Of a stretch of 64,000 nt of DNA, positions 24,601-35,579 are shown in pieces. The stretch's first letter is position 1. Each line of letters opens with the position of its first letter. The notes beneath the pieces are model-generated. The model did not search any database and was not told the origin of the DNA. It worked only from the letters and a program-made list of their open reading frames with translations. This stretch comes from Ceratopteris richardii (taxonomy: Eukaryota; Streptophyta; Polypodiopsida; Polypodiales; Pteridaceae). The stretch spans positions 98,310,150 to 98,374,149 of the forward strand of contig CM035438.1 of NCBI GenBank assembly GCA_020310875.1. Reading direction: 5' to 3'. Both the position numbers and the translations under genes were made by a program.

Positions 24601-24830
24601 GATCCCTGGCACAAATAAAGCATCTGACAAGGTGAAAGAACTACCATCAACAGTAGTCTGAATGATCTTAACAACTCCCATAACAGGATAAGAGGAGTTG
24701 TTGGCGCATGTGACAGTATTGCCTATAGGGGCAGGCTCGAGTGAAGAGAAGAAACTGCACTACGAGGTAATATGTTTGGTCACCCCACTATCAAAGTACC
24801 AAACATCTGAGTCCACTACAGACATGCACT
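21639..24830 (-). pseudogene. Copia-4 pol, broken
   Basis: RNase H at 21639-22352 is intact in sequence (HAFSDSNWAGC, SCEAEYRA, DSQSAL). RT lies at 22349-23292 with YVDDMLL intact, split by a frame change near 22352 and another near 22910. Integrase is open at 23386-24681: first acid HSDVCGP, glutamate GVAERKNRS, but the second acid reads LRSNRGEEY, so the expected Asp is Asn. The protease box near 24800 reads FDSGVTKHIT where DSGA is usual, and the PR-to-INT frame is broken. Length and order are those of a complete copia pol. Confidence 0.9.
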
Positions 24831-24839
24831 GCTCATGAG

Positions 24840-25875
24840 AAGATGGGCCAAACTACAAACAGTAGTAAACGCCCATTCTTCTTCCTACATAAGATTAGTA
24901 GACTCTATTTTTGGTGTAGAGGCTTCTACAACAACCATTCGAGCCTCCTTTTTCTTTGCCTCTTTTGCAGCCAGTTTTGGACAGTTCTTTATGATATGAT
25001 CATTCCCTTTACAGTACTTGCAAAACAATTTCTGCTTTTCTGATTTCTTCTCATCTTTATCCTGGTTTTTCAAATGTGCAGCATTTGCAGATTTCTACTT
25101 ACTAGTAGAAGAGCTCCATTTTCCTTTGCCCTTCTGACTAGCCAGGAAAGCGTGATTTGCAACACGCATAATGGACCTGTTCTGCCTGGACTGATCTTCC
25201 TGCAACAAAACACAGACTAACTTCTCAAATGACAAGGCATTTGGATTGCCTTTCATCATCAACTGAGGAGTAGAAGCAAAACTCTGATATGAATCAGGAA
25301 GACCATTCAGAATGATCTGCACAAGTGAACTATCTAGTATAACCTCATCAACAGAAATCAATTGTTCCTTCAAGTCTTTGATCTTTGTTAGGAAACCATC
25401 CATAGAATCACCTTCATTCATGTGCTCACTCTCCAACTGTTTTCGGAGGTAAGCAACACGAGCCTCATTCCTAGCTTGGTACAATGTGGTAAGTGTATCC
25501 CAAGCATCTTTAGCTATTCTGCAAGAGCGAATATGAGGAATAATGGCACGTTTGATAGACAAAGCTATCAATGCATGTGCCTCGACATCTCTGCCATCCC
25601 AACGAATCTGCTTTGTAGTAGGTGCAACAAAAACAGCAGCACGAACAGGAATTTGCACAATATCATCTTCGACACCATCTTCATCAGCTCCAGCACCTGT
25701 ATTCGCAGCACCTGTTGTTATAGGTGTAACAGGACGTCTTTCAACACCTTGCACAATGTTCCACAATCCTTTTGCAACCAATACATGTCTCATCATATAA
25801 GCCCAATGGGTAGTCGGTACCATCCAACTTATCCTCAACAGCCAACATACGGAATACATCACTGCTTTCAGCCAT
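24840..25875 (-). pseudogene. Copia-4 gag, broken
   Basis: The minus-strand ATG at 25875 gives MAESSDVFRMLAVEDKLDG, matching Copia-2 and Copia-3. A 1-bp loss near the YPLWAYMM block (about 25800) shifts the frame; the rest is open at 25095-25862. The zinc knuckle C-KY-C-KGND-H-IIKN-C lies in the stretch 24885-25073. A stop separates the two parts. Confidence 0.88.
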
Positions 25876-26216
25876 GGCTGGTGACTAAAATACCTTGATG
25901 CAGAGAATTGACTCTATCTCAAAAAGTTGAACAGAACTGCCCAGAGGAGTTCTGCTAGACTTGTAGCAGACTTCGAGACGCTTAAACTGGCAAACAGAAA
26001 TTGGTATATACCTTTGGCAGAAAAAGACGAAATAGCTTGCACAAGCACTACGATAGTGTGTTCGGAGGTGGAAACGAGCTTAGATCACGATTTCAGCACC
26101 ACAGAACGAAGCTATTTTGATCTTGAAAATACCATGAGTGTGCTCACCAAAATTCGTACGATTCTGAGACTGCAAACGGAGGAATGTTGACGGCGCCCTA
26201 GATGAAGCAACGACCT

Positions 26217-26229
26217 GCTCTGATACCAA
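26217..26229 (-). other. Copia-4 primer-binding site (initiator tRNA-Met)
   Basis: The minus strand reads TTGGTATCAGAGC immediately inside the 5' LTR. Confidence 0.92.
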
Positions 26230-26230
26230 C

Positions 26231-26462
26231 TGTTGGAGTTAGACGTCTGCAGAAGCACGCGAACAGCACAAGGAAGAAGAAGAAGCTTGGAGCACAAACA
26301 CACAATACTAATTGTATTACTAGAGAATGTACAAAGATAAGTAGCCCATTAGGGCAATAGGTGTATATACAAGCCGGGGGAAAGAAAACCTCCTAAAGAG
26401 GAAAAAAAGTGCCCCGGCAGTCCTAGTGTGTTCACACACATCACTACCTAAATGTATCAACA
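26231..26462 (-). repeat. Copia-4 5' LTR
   Basis: 232 bp with TG...CA ends: on the minus strand it starts TGTTGATACATT and ends CTCCAACA. A TATA-like TGTATATACAC lies at 26361-26371. The outer end matches the 21496-21564 fragment and the whole matches the Copia-2 LTR. Confidence 0.9.
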
Positions 26463-26939
26463 AGATGAAGTGTAAAAAGAAAAGAAAAAGAAAAAGAATA
26501 AGAAAAATAAAATAAATATAAAAGAAAATAAAAGATCTGATGAAGAGTTGGACAGTAGGAGATAAATAGGGGAACTAGAGCATATTTCTACAAACTCAGT
26601 TGGTAGAGCTTAGTATATGCTAGAACTTTCGATATGCTCCTGGATCTGAGTGAGTTGAACAAACGAGAGATCTACGAAGCCTAGAGTTTATTCATATGGT
26701 TACTTGTCTAATTGTGGAAGTGGGAACATAGTAAGATGTTTGTGAAGCTTGTGTCTACTTTATTTTCTAAGATTTGTACTAATGTTTATAAATTTTCATG
26801 GAATTTATGAGATCAAGTTTCAATATTTGAAAAGAAAATCGTAAAAACCAAAAAGAGTTTTCAAAAGAATCCTAATACGCTTCTCTTGGATTTTGCAGGT
26901 TGGTCCATCACGATGATGTCCAGGTTTAGTAGGGGTGGA
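26463..26939 (+). other. Gypsy-2 3' non-coding region with polypurine tract
   Basis: A/T-rich sequence corresponding to the Gypsy-3 3' untranslated region. AGGTTTAGTAGGGGTGGA ends at 26939 and mirrors the Gypsy-3 tract AGGTTTAGTGGGGGCGAA before its 3' LTR. Everything between protease and this region (RT, RNase H, integrase) is missing. Confidence 0.7.
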
Positions 26940-28046
26940 TGTCAGGATGAAATCCCTCATGGAAGTGTAAATTAAGTTTTTTTTGCAAAGTCTATTTCAT
27001 TGTTTTTCTAATCATGAGATGTTTTAACTGCAAGGATAAGGTGTGAAACCAAACCTTAATCCAAAAATAAAAAGGGAAAAAGAAAAATAAACTAAATTAG
27101 ACAAAGAAGCATCAAAAAATAAAAAGAGAAAAACCCAAAATAGAAATAAAAGATGTGAGCAAGAAGAGTCTAGAAATAGAAATACAAATAAGGAGGTTAG
27201 AAGATTCTAGAGAGAACTCCTTAGGGGAAACTTATAAATAGGATCTAATGCCCATGTGACTCCCCCCCTCCCCCCCGTGTCGATCTCGTCTCCTAGTATG
27301 CTTCTTGCTCGTTCTTTTCTTGTTCATACTTTCCAGCTCTTGGTTCATGTCTTGCAATTAAATTGTAGATAGTGCCTCCATTATCATGTCGAGAGAGAGA
27401 GAGAGAGAGAAAAAAAAATGATAGAGACCGATAGTGTGCGTCTTTGTGATGTACATTTATGGAGAAATGATTTACAGAATTCCTTTGAATTCTTAAAATC
27501 ATTTTCGAAGGCCAATGGCAAGTTGAAGTCTGTGGAGGTGGATTTACTTGATTACAAAAGTCTTTTAGATCCATAAGCTATATTTTTGGACGGGGACTCT
27601 AGTATCTACTTTTCCACGAGGTAGATTCTCACATGGCATCTATATCATCCATTTTTTCATCAATAGATCTGGATTGCTCGTTGGCCTCATACAAATCGCC
27701 CTTACCTACTCCCCGTGTGTCTTGGAAGAATTTCTTTCTCAAGCTTTGAGAGTCGACACTAGAATGAACAACGTTGAGGTATTATGAACCATATATGCAA
27801 AAATAGAGAGGGAGTTGGTGGAGACATGGGACACATAAAGTGATGGCAGTAGATAAGCAAAGCAAAGTTAGAGAGAGAGATAAAGAGAGGGATCTGCGCT
27901 ATGCAAATTCAAATTGTACCAAGGATTTGCTTTTGATCCTTATGCCTAAGAGACTTCCTGTGTAAGTTATTGATTCATAAATCAAGAAAGAAAACCAAAA
28001 AATGCAAGTTTGTTCTAGTGTTGGTGACAGAACCTGCATAACATGT

Positions 28047-28081
<35 letters not shown>

Positions 28082-29128
28082 GGAGAGAGAGAGATAGAGG
28101 TGCAAATATGAGGTTGATGGAGAAAATCAAAGAGACTTGGAGAGGTTAAGAGGGCGCCAGATAGATAGATAGAGAGAGATATATATAGAGAGAGTGGGAG
28201 GGACATAGATCAGTCATAGTGGAGATCGAGAAATAAGACAAGATCAAATCTCAGCTGTGATGATGGCAGTGCAGAGTGGAAGATTGGAGGAAAGAGAGAG
28301 ATAGATAGATAGAGAGAGAGAGTCCTAGTTCATAAAGGACACAAGGTAGAGCTATGGCATTGTTGCAAAAAAGTTTGACGGTTCTAAAACAAAGAGAGAG
28401 AGAGACAGAGAGGGAGGTGTTAGAGAGAGAGAGAAAGAGAAAAGAGATAGAGTTGGGGCAATAAGAGAAATTAGTAAACTAAGAGATGAAGAAAAAGAGT
28501 TGGAAAATTCTAGAACTTGATTGTGTATTCTGTTGATGTTTATTTAATTGGTAAATAAAGAATAGAAAATATAGAAATTAAAAAGTAAAAGTGAGATAGA
28601 GAATCATTTTTTCTATGAATGTATTATTTTGAACTAATAAATGATTTGTTCCACTCCCCACGATGTTCTCTCCAGGTCCCCGTGGATTTTCTCCAAGTTA
28701 GTATTGGATTTTTGAAGTAAAGAGATTATTTAAAGAAAAGCTTTTGGAAGATCGAGGACCCGAAGTAAAGACCAAAGACCGAAGTGAAGTGAAGATCCTA
28801 TCACAACGAGCAAAGAGAAGTTGAAGAGCATCTTCTTGCACTGTAGTGGGAAGTCCATTGTGTATTTACCTATCCACACTCTAGTGGATTTTTTTTGTAC
28901 TATTCAAAGTCACTTGTTCACATGAGTAGTATATTCATTGCCATCATTGAGAAAAGATCATTTATTTGGGACAACGAGCACTGGTGATTTTTGTTTTAGC
29001 ATTTTATTTATCATTCGGCATTCATGATGCATACAACCTATGACTTTGTACCACATGGCCAATGCACTGAGTCTTTCTCTTCCAAGGCATGGGCATACGA
29101 GATGACACCCACCATACCAAGGTGAGGC
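26940..29128 (+). repeat. Probable Gypsy-2 3' LTR start, then unassigned DNA with AG microsatellites
   Basis: The LTR would begin TGTCAGGATG at 26940, sharing TGTC with the Gypsy-3 LTR start; its end was not found. The interval has no coding similarity. It holds several AG/GATA-like tracts (about 27389-27410, 28047-28100, 28164-28195, 28296-28322, 28391-28445) and C-runs near 27262-27278. Confidence 0.5.
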
Positions 29129-29498
29129 GCCTAGCATGCATACATCACTCGCCAAATGGGGGACGACACACTCTCTAGTGGGGCCTAATCCAACCCCACA
29201 CCACTCTTCCCCTTCTAGACCTTCTTATCTTCTCAACACCACCAAAAACTTTTGTATATGCTCTTTAATAAAACTTATAGTGGCATGGTCAGCTGTAGAC
29301 TATAAGTTTGGTTGCATTTTGAAACACTTCACAAGTCTATTTTTTTGCTCCTTAAAACTCCATTTTCTATGTATTTTGCATCCCCTATGAGGAGTACTAC
29401 GTGTGGGGCCTAGAGCTGGGTTTTCTACTTCAAAGGTATTGTCAAGGAGTTCTCAAGTAGGAGAAACCGTCAAGGTGAATCGGCACCGAAATACTTTA
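29129..29498 (+). repeat. Copia-7 5' LTR
   Basis: Diverged match to the Copia-5 LTR: CTCTTTAATAAAAC, then TATAGTGG, GTTTTCTACT, and the end CCGAAATACTTTA against CATTGAAATACTTCA. The left edge is approximate. Confidence 0.65.
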
Positions 29499-29499
29499 G

Positions 29500-29511
29500 T
29501 GGTATGAGAGA
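29500..29511 (+). other. Copia-7 primer-binding site
   Basis: TGGTATGAGAGA resembles the tRNA-Met site TGGTATCAGAGC and lies in the position equivalent to that of Copia-5. Confidence 0.65.
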
Positions 29512-29597
29512 ATTTCAATGCAAGAACTTTGTTCCTTTTGTGCGAGCAAAGCAAGCACATGTCCACCCACCCAAGGTTTTCTTGAAGGCTTATGACT

Positions 29598-30670
29598 TGT
29601 AATAGGCCTTTTTAGTGAAATAATTCATTTTGAATTTTTCGAATTTCATTGTGGGGATGATGCTTAGATTGAGAAATTAGGTCGCATGTAGGAAAAACTT
29701 TGAGATGATAAGTTTCATATTCTCTGTTGATCTTATCCGTATCATGTTTTCTAGTTGAAAATTGAACTTAAAGATGAAAAAATTAGGAAAACGTCTATAT
29801 GAGAGAAAGGTAGAGCTTGCTTATCAAAACAAAAGTGCCTTTGTGAAATTTTTGTGAATTATATTTTAAGTACCTCGTTTAGGGCTCTACATTTGGTTCC
29901 CTCTACGAAAATCCTTTGATTTTATTCTCTCTCTAGATTTTTCTAAACTTGCAGGGCTCAAAAGTGATACTTGGAGGCGAATTTGGAACCTAGGTCATAT
30001 CTAACACTATTGTGTAGATTGAATAATTGAATCAAAGTGTCTCTCACAAGCCTAAGCTAATTGCTAACTATTTTTTAGTAACAGGGCTTGGAAAAAGTGC
30101 CATGTTTTAGGTACGTAAAAAAAAAGAGGGCTCCTCTATTTCTATTTGAATCCGTGATTTTGATGCTTACACATTGTTATGCCTAATTACATATGTCTTT
30201 GGATATGTTTCTTTTGTGCGTTTCTTCTTCTTTTGGATACTTAGCTCTAAAGAAAGCACTTGATTACTACAAATGCATGCTTTTATGGAAGTGATTACAA
30301 ATAACCAGTTTTTTCTAAGTTTGGTAGATTGCACAATTCTTTGGAGGGCAATCAACTCTCTTATAAGAAGACATGTGCATAAAAGAGGAGGAGACCAAAA
30401 ATCAGAGAATCTTCTTGTGATTGAGAGTGAGAGTGAGAGTGAGAGTTTGATTTAGAGTGCGAGTGTGAATGAGATTGTGATGGCTCTGAGTGGTCGAGAG
30501 GTAGAGGCTTCATCAAGAAGCTATTTTCCAAATCTATTGTATCAATTCATTCACATCTATAATATCAAAATTTCTCTTTCTTTGAGTCTTATCTTGTCTA
30601 CTCGTATGCATGGAATTTTCCCTTATCTTGTGGAAGTTTTGTTTTCTTCTCTTTTCCACTATTCTAGATG
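29598..30670 (+). repeat. Chromo 5' LTR (3' end deleted)
   Basis: It begins TGTAATAGGCCTTTTTAG and aligns throughout with 45790-46870, with moderate divergence and small indels. Homology stops near CACTATTCT at about 30660-30670, some 70 bp before the equivalent of the right LTR end. Confidence 0.85.
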
Positions 30671-30711
30671 GTGGTTAGTTCTTTACCAAAGGCTTCTATA
30701 ATTATGATTTT

Positions 30712-33380
30712 GACACATAAAATTAGATTTTTGATCGATTCTTGTACTACACATTGTTTTCTATCTTCCAAATTGGTATAGAATTTGGGGATACCCCTAA
30801 AAATGCAGATAACAAGACCTCTTGAGATTGCCCATGGACGACTATACTTGTGAGAACATACATTGAAAACCTTTTATTTATTTTTTCATAGCTCTTTTTC
30901 TAGAAATCTTCATGTGATTGAGATTAAATAGAGTGATGCAATCATAGGCATGGATTGGTTAGTTCAAAATTCTTCAACAGTTGATTGCCAGCAAAGAACA
31001 ATCACTTTAAATCTAGAAGGTGAACCTTTCCACATTCTAGGTGATGTGCATAGTCCTAAGCCTATTCTCACGTTTCCTCTATAGATAATTAGAGGTATAA
31101 ATGATGGTTGTAGAACATTTGAATGTGAACAATGTACATGAGGAAGATAATGATGGTAATCTTCCAAATTATGTTGAAAACCTTGTGAAAGAATATGCAC
31201 ATGCATTTCGAGAAGACCTACGTGAAATACCTCCACATAGGCAAATTGACCATGCCATTGACTTGTATCCAGGGACTGAACCATATTCTAGAGCACCTTA
31301 TAGATTTAACATTGATGAATTAAAGGATCTTTAGATTCAATTAGATGATCTTTTGAAGAAAGGTTTGATAAGATCGATTGTTTCACCTTGGGGCACATCT
31401 CTTTTATTTTCAAAGAAGAAGGATGGCTCTTATAGATTATGCATTGACTATAGGGGGTTGAGTAAAACAACAATTAGAAATAAGTACCCACTCCGTCACG
31501 TAGATGACTTACTAGGCCAATTAAGTGGAGCAACTATATTCACTAAGATTTCCTTAAGCATTGGATATCACCGAAATAGGATCAAAACAGAGGAGATACC
31601 CAAGAGAGTTTTTTGAACACCTTATGGTCAGTGCCAGTTTAGGGTTTTAACTTTTGGATTAACAAATGATCCTGCCACATTTATGTGCTTGATGAACAAT
31701 ATTTTTCATGATTATCTAGATGAATTTTTCATAAAATTTCTTGATGATAGATTTTTATACTCTAAAGATGATCCCAAGCATGCTATACATCTCAAGAAGA
31801 CTTTACAAACTCTTAGAGAACATAATTTTTATGGAGAAAAGAGTAAATTTTTCTTTGCTAAGGAAAACTTGTGTATCTAGGAAGAATCATATCTAAAGCG
31901 GTAATGCATATAGGTGAGGATAAAGTGTAACAATAGTTGATTGGCCAATTCCTAAGATTTTAAGGGATATTAGATGTTTTCTAGGACTGGTGCAATATGA
32001 AAGAGCACATATTAAGGACTTGTTCTAAGAAATCTACTCTCTTCAAATATTTAACTAAAAAGGATGCATGATTGAAGTGGAGTGATGCTTGTCAAAAACC
32101 ATTTGAATCATTGAAACAAAAAGTCATTGAAAATTGTGTTTTGAAAATACCAAAAATGGGAAAGCCTTTTGTGGTTGCCTTTGATACAAGTGGTACTGAG
32201 ATAGGATGTGTTCTTTCACAAGATGGTACGGTGGTTGCATATGAGTCAAGAAATTCAAGAAAACATGAAATGAATCCTACTTATGATCTAGAAATGCTTG
32301 CAATTTGCACTTAAACATTGGAGACATTTATTGTCAGGAGTTCAGTTTGAACTAAAAACAAATCATCAGAGTCAAAAATACATTTTCACACAACCATTGC
32401 TTAACAACATGCAGAAGCATTGGCTTGAATTATGAAGCGAGTATGATTTTGACATTAATTATCTAGTTGGTAAAAAAAATAAGGCACTGATGTATTGAGT
32501 CCAAGAACTTTATGTAATCTCCTTTGTAGTAAATTCTGATTTTCTCAATGAAATTCAAGAAGAACTGAGACAAGACTCTTTTTATGCACCTATTTTGAAT
32601 TTTTTTTATGCAAACATGGGATTGATGTATCAGGAAAAATTTCATTTGTAGAATGGAGCTTTATATTGTAATAATCGTTTATGCATATCTTCTAAGTCTC
32701 CATCAAAATTTAGAATATCGCATGATTGTCATGATGCACCCTTTTTTGCATATCTAGGTTATTCAAGGATGTATATTAAAAGAAAATGGTCTTACATCTT
32801 GCCATGTATGAAGCGGGATATTAGAAAATATGTTAGTGAATGTTCAAAGTGCCAACAAGTGAAAGTAGAGTTTAAGAGAATGCCTAGAATGCTTCAGCAT
32901 TTGGATGTTCTAAATCAAAATTGGGAGTCTATCTCTATGGACTTTATCATTAAGTTACCTATGACGAGAACTAAACATGATACCATATTTGTGTTAGTGG
33001 ATCGTCTTACCAAGATGGCAAATTTCTCTCCTATGAGAAGAGTGATACTCCCTTGAATATTGCAAGACTATTTGTAAAAGAAAATTTGCGATTGCATGGA
33101 ATGCTTAAAAACATAATTTCGGATAGAGACTCTAGGTTTAAATCAAACTTTTGGAGAGCTTGAATCAATTGAAACTCAACTTTGTATGAGTAAAGCTTTC
33201 CATCCAAAAACTGATGTGAAAACCGAGAGGGTTAACAGGGTACTTCAAGATATGTTGTGTATGTAGGTGAACAAAAAGTAGGACAATTCGACAAAAAGGT
33301 GATATGGTATTTCTTACTGTCAATCCTCACCCATATGACTTGTTGCTAGGGAAGGATCATAGACATTCCCCTCGATACGC
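30712..33380 (+). pseudogene. Chromo pol, part 1 (protease to integrase), broken
   Basis: Protease begins near 30715 (LIDSCTTHCFLSSKL, where DSGATH is usual). RT lies at 31101-31880: [24 protein letters not shown] is clear and FLDD is kept near 31737, but the first catalytic motif reads [11 protein letters not shown] where FTKIDLRSGYH is typical, so the Asp is lost. RNase H is at 32072-32500, the integrase zinc finger at 32769-32850 (CSKCQ), and the core has SMDFI near 32937 and ISDRDSRF near 33118. Stops and shifts occur in every domain. Reading is cut at 33380 by Gypsy-3. Confidence 0.88.
33377..33380 (+). repeat. Target-site duplication of Gypsy-3, left
   Basis: ACGC directly before the LTR TG; repeated at 45427-45430. 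With one copy removed, the Chromo frame reads through (SPRYA into RPFKVLKKI). Confidence 0.88.
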
Positions 33381-35523
33381 TGTCGTCGAGATTTTCTCTC
33401 TCCTCTCACTTGTGAAGGCCTACAAAAAACATATTTGGTGAAGGTAGCCAGAATTCCCTGAGAAGTCCAGGATGCATCAAGGATGTCAAAGGAAGGTCAC
33501 ATACAAAGTTTTAAAGAAATCAAGAAAGTCCATGGTAGCGGTCAAAGCTGGTCAAAGCTGGTCAAAGTTAGGAAATTAGGGCAAAAATTTCATTGTCACC
33601 AAATTCGATGAAAATCCATATACTTGTAAAGATTGTCAAAGGCAGTCTATAGCCCAAATTTCAGCAGAAAATGGATTTTGTAGCACATTGATATGCTATG
33701 TTCATTTTGTAAAAATGTAATTTTTCTAGTTTGACCCTACAAATTCTTGTATAGAAAATTATGTTAGCCATATGGTTTGGCATGTATAAAGACCATATGT
33801 GGCTACATATTTGTATAAAGTTTCAAGGCTATCTGAGCTTCCTAGACACCTTAATGCCACCTTGCAAGCTTCCAAATGTAGTCAAACTTGTACAAGTTAG
33901 ATTCAGATGGGAGTTTTTTCTGCATATTCCTGAAGGAGATCTTTGGAAACATAGTCCTACAATGTTTCATCTTCATCAAAGCCTATTTGGAGGGTCAAAG
34001 AGTACAAAGTCCAGTTTTCAGGATCACCACAGTTTTCTAGTTTAAGAAAATTGAAGGCTTGAATGTCTGCCACATGTCAAAATATGATTGAACCATGCTG
34101 TACGGTCAAGATGAGCTCATATTCAAGGGTGGAGATGCACTAAAGCATAAAGGAAGGAGGATCCACGAATTTTTTCCATAAAAGAAGACCTTTTTTACAA
34201 TCAAAGATCAATAATGCAGCATTTCTCCAAAAATAGTGGCTTATCTTATCCGAATTGATGTCAGCACTGATCCGACGGTCCAGATCATCCCCAGATCCAA
34301 TGGTGGAGAATGAGGGTGCCTAAATTTCACTCCTTTACACTAGATTTGATAGAAAGAACAATTCCAAGCCATTGATTTGATTAATCAAATGGTTGTAATC
34401 AAAAGTAGTGATCCTAGAGTTGAGAGTTGATTTCTCTAGATCCAAGGGCCCAAATTCATTCAAAAAACTATATAAACCCCCCTCCAAACTCCTAGAGCAT
34501 CATTGTTAGGCATCCATAGGGCTCATGCTAGCTTACGGTTTCCTTGAGACGATCACCCTCGGTTGAGCGAGTGAGGATCCAAGGTGAGCTAGTATGAGTA
34601 TAGAACCTAGTTTCAAATTTAAGTTAGAACTCCAATCTAGGATAGGCTCTTGAAACCAGCATCTCTATCTTGACTCACCCTCGGTGGAGCGTGTGAGTGA
34701 GTTAGAGCTGATTTTAATGAGTGTTAGACTTCTTTAGTTAGACGTTACGAGCCTAGACAGACATAGGGTCACTGGAGTGGAACTCACCTTCTTACGTGTG
34801 ACATTCGGTTGAACTGTCATGGTTTGAGGGTCGGAACCACCTTTGATCAGTAGACTGCTTAGCATGACGTACCACGACGATATTTTACATGTAACTTAAT
34901 TCAAATTCTTTTAATTCATGTCACTTGTCACTTGTCTCTTGTCTCCTCTCTCAGTCTCTTAAGTATTTTTACATGTCTTCTATTTCTTCTATGTGTGAGA
35001 AGGCTCCGCAGTATTGCGTTGAACCAGTGAGGATGTTTCTTTGAGCTTGTGAGTGAAATCCATCATCATAATTCACTTGCATGTATATAATCCATACAAA
35101 TCCATACATATTTATTAGTTTCTGAAAGTGTATAAGAAGCTCCAATATTGGACCATTCTTCCTTTCGAAACTGATTTATGTGTAAGGATTCCATCTATTC
35201 TCGTCATGCATACATATCATCCAAAGAATGCTATACATATGGATTAGAATTAGGAAGTGTTTAAGAAGCTCCTCCAATGGACCATTCTTCCTTCCAAATT
35301 TGATTCGTGTGTATGGTTCTCTTTCATTCTTATCATTCATGTCATCAATCTAACTTGCACACCTACATTCCCATTCCCATAATTATTTCAACATCTCTCT
35401 CTTCTCCATACTCAACATTAATTTCACCTTCACATCTTTAAACCTTCCAACATTCATTAGCTTCATACACCCTGTGTGTGCCACGACCGGACCCGATCCA
35501 CCCGGATTGCGATCACCTCCACA
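33381..35523 (+). repeat. Gypsy-3 5' LTR (2143 bp)
   Basis: It starts TGTCGTCGAG and ends CCTCCACA. By eye it differs from the 3' LTR by about 13 substitutions and no indels, mostly transitions. A TATA box (CTATATAAAC) lies at 34469-34478, so U3 is about 1.1 kb. The 94-codon open frame inside (33761-34045) is duplicated in the other LTR and has no recognisable motif. Confidence 0.97.
34469..34478 (+). promoter_or_regulatory. Gypsy-3 LTR TATA box
   Basis: CTATATAAAC, identical in both LTRs (44371-44380 in the 3' copy); transcription is expected to start about 25-35 bp further on. Confidence 0.7.
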
Positions 35524-35525
35524 TT

Positions 35526-35543
35526 TGAACCCGACGTGAAACG
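35526..35543 (+). other. Gypsy-3 putative primer-binding site
   Basis: TGAACCCGACGTGAAACG, three bases after the LTR end. It shares GAACCCGACGTGAA with Gypsy-1. Primer tRNA not assigned. Confidence 0.6.
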
Positions 35544-35579
35544 CTTCATGGCATTTGCTTCTGATCTTGTTGGGAGGTT

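Larger units (their letters stand above)
21496..26462 (-). mobile_element. Copia-4, minus-strand Ty1/copia element inserted in Gypsy-2
   Basis: Read from 26462 down it is LTR (232 bp), tRNA-Met primer-binding site, gag, protease, integrase, RT, RNase H, polypurine tract and the first 69 bp of the 3' LTR. It sits between the protease region and the 3' end of Gypsy-2. Truncation of the 3' LTR and loss of Gypsy-2 pol show that a deletion accompanied or followed insertion, so no target duplication can be read. Confidence 0.92.

Noticed and set aside
28650..29128. Possible LTR remnant near GTGGATTTTCTCC
   Set aside because: No primer-binding site or duplicate copy that would define an element end was found.
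29136..29390. 84-codon open frame in + strand
   Set aside because: It falls within the Copia-7 LTR and has no protein similarity.
33761..34045. 94-codon open frame present at 33761 and again at 43664
   Set aside because: It lies inside the duplicated Gypsy-3 LTR upstream of the TATA box. It is conserved between copies only because the LTRs are young, and no motif is seen.
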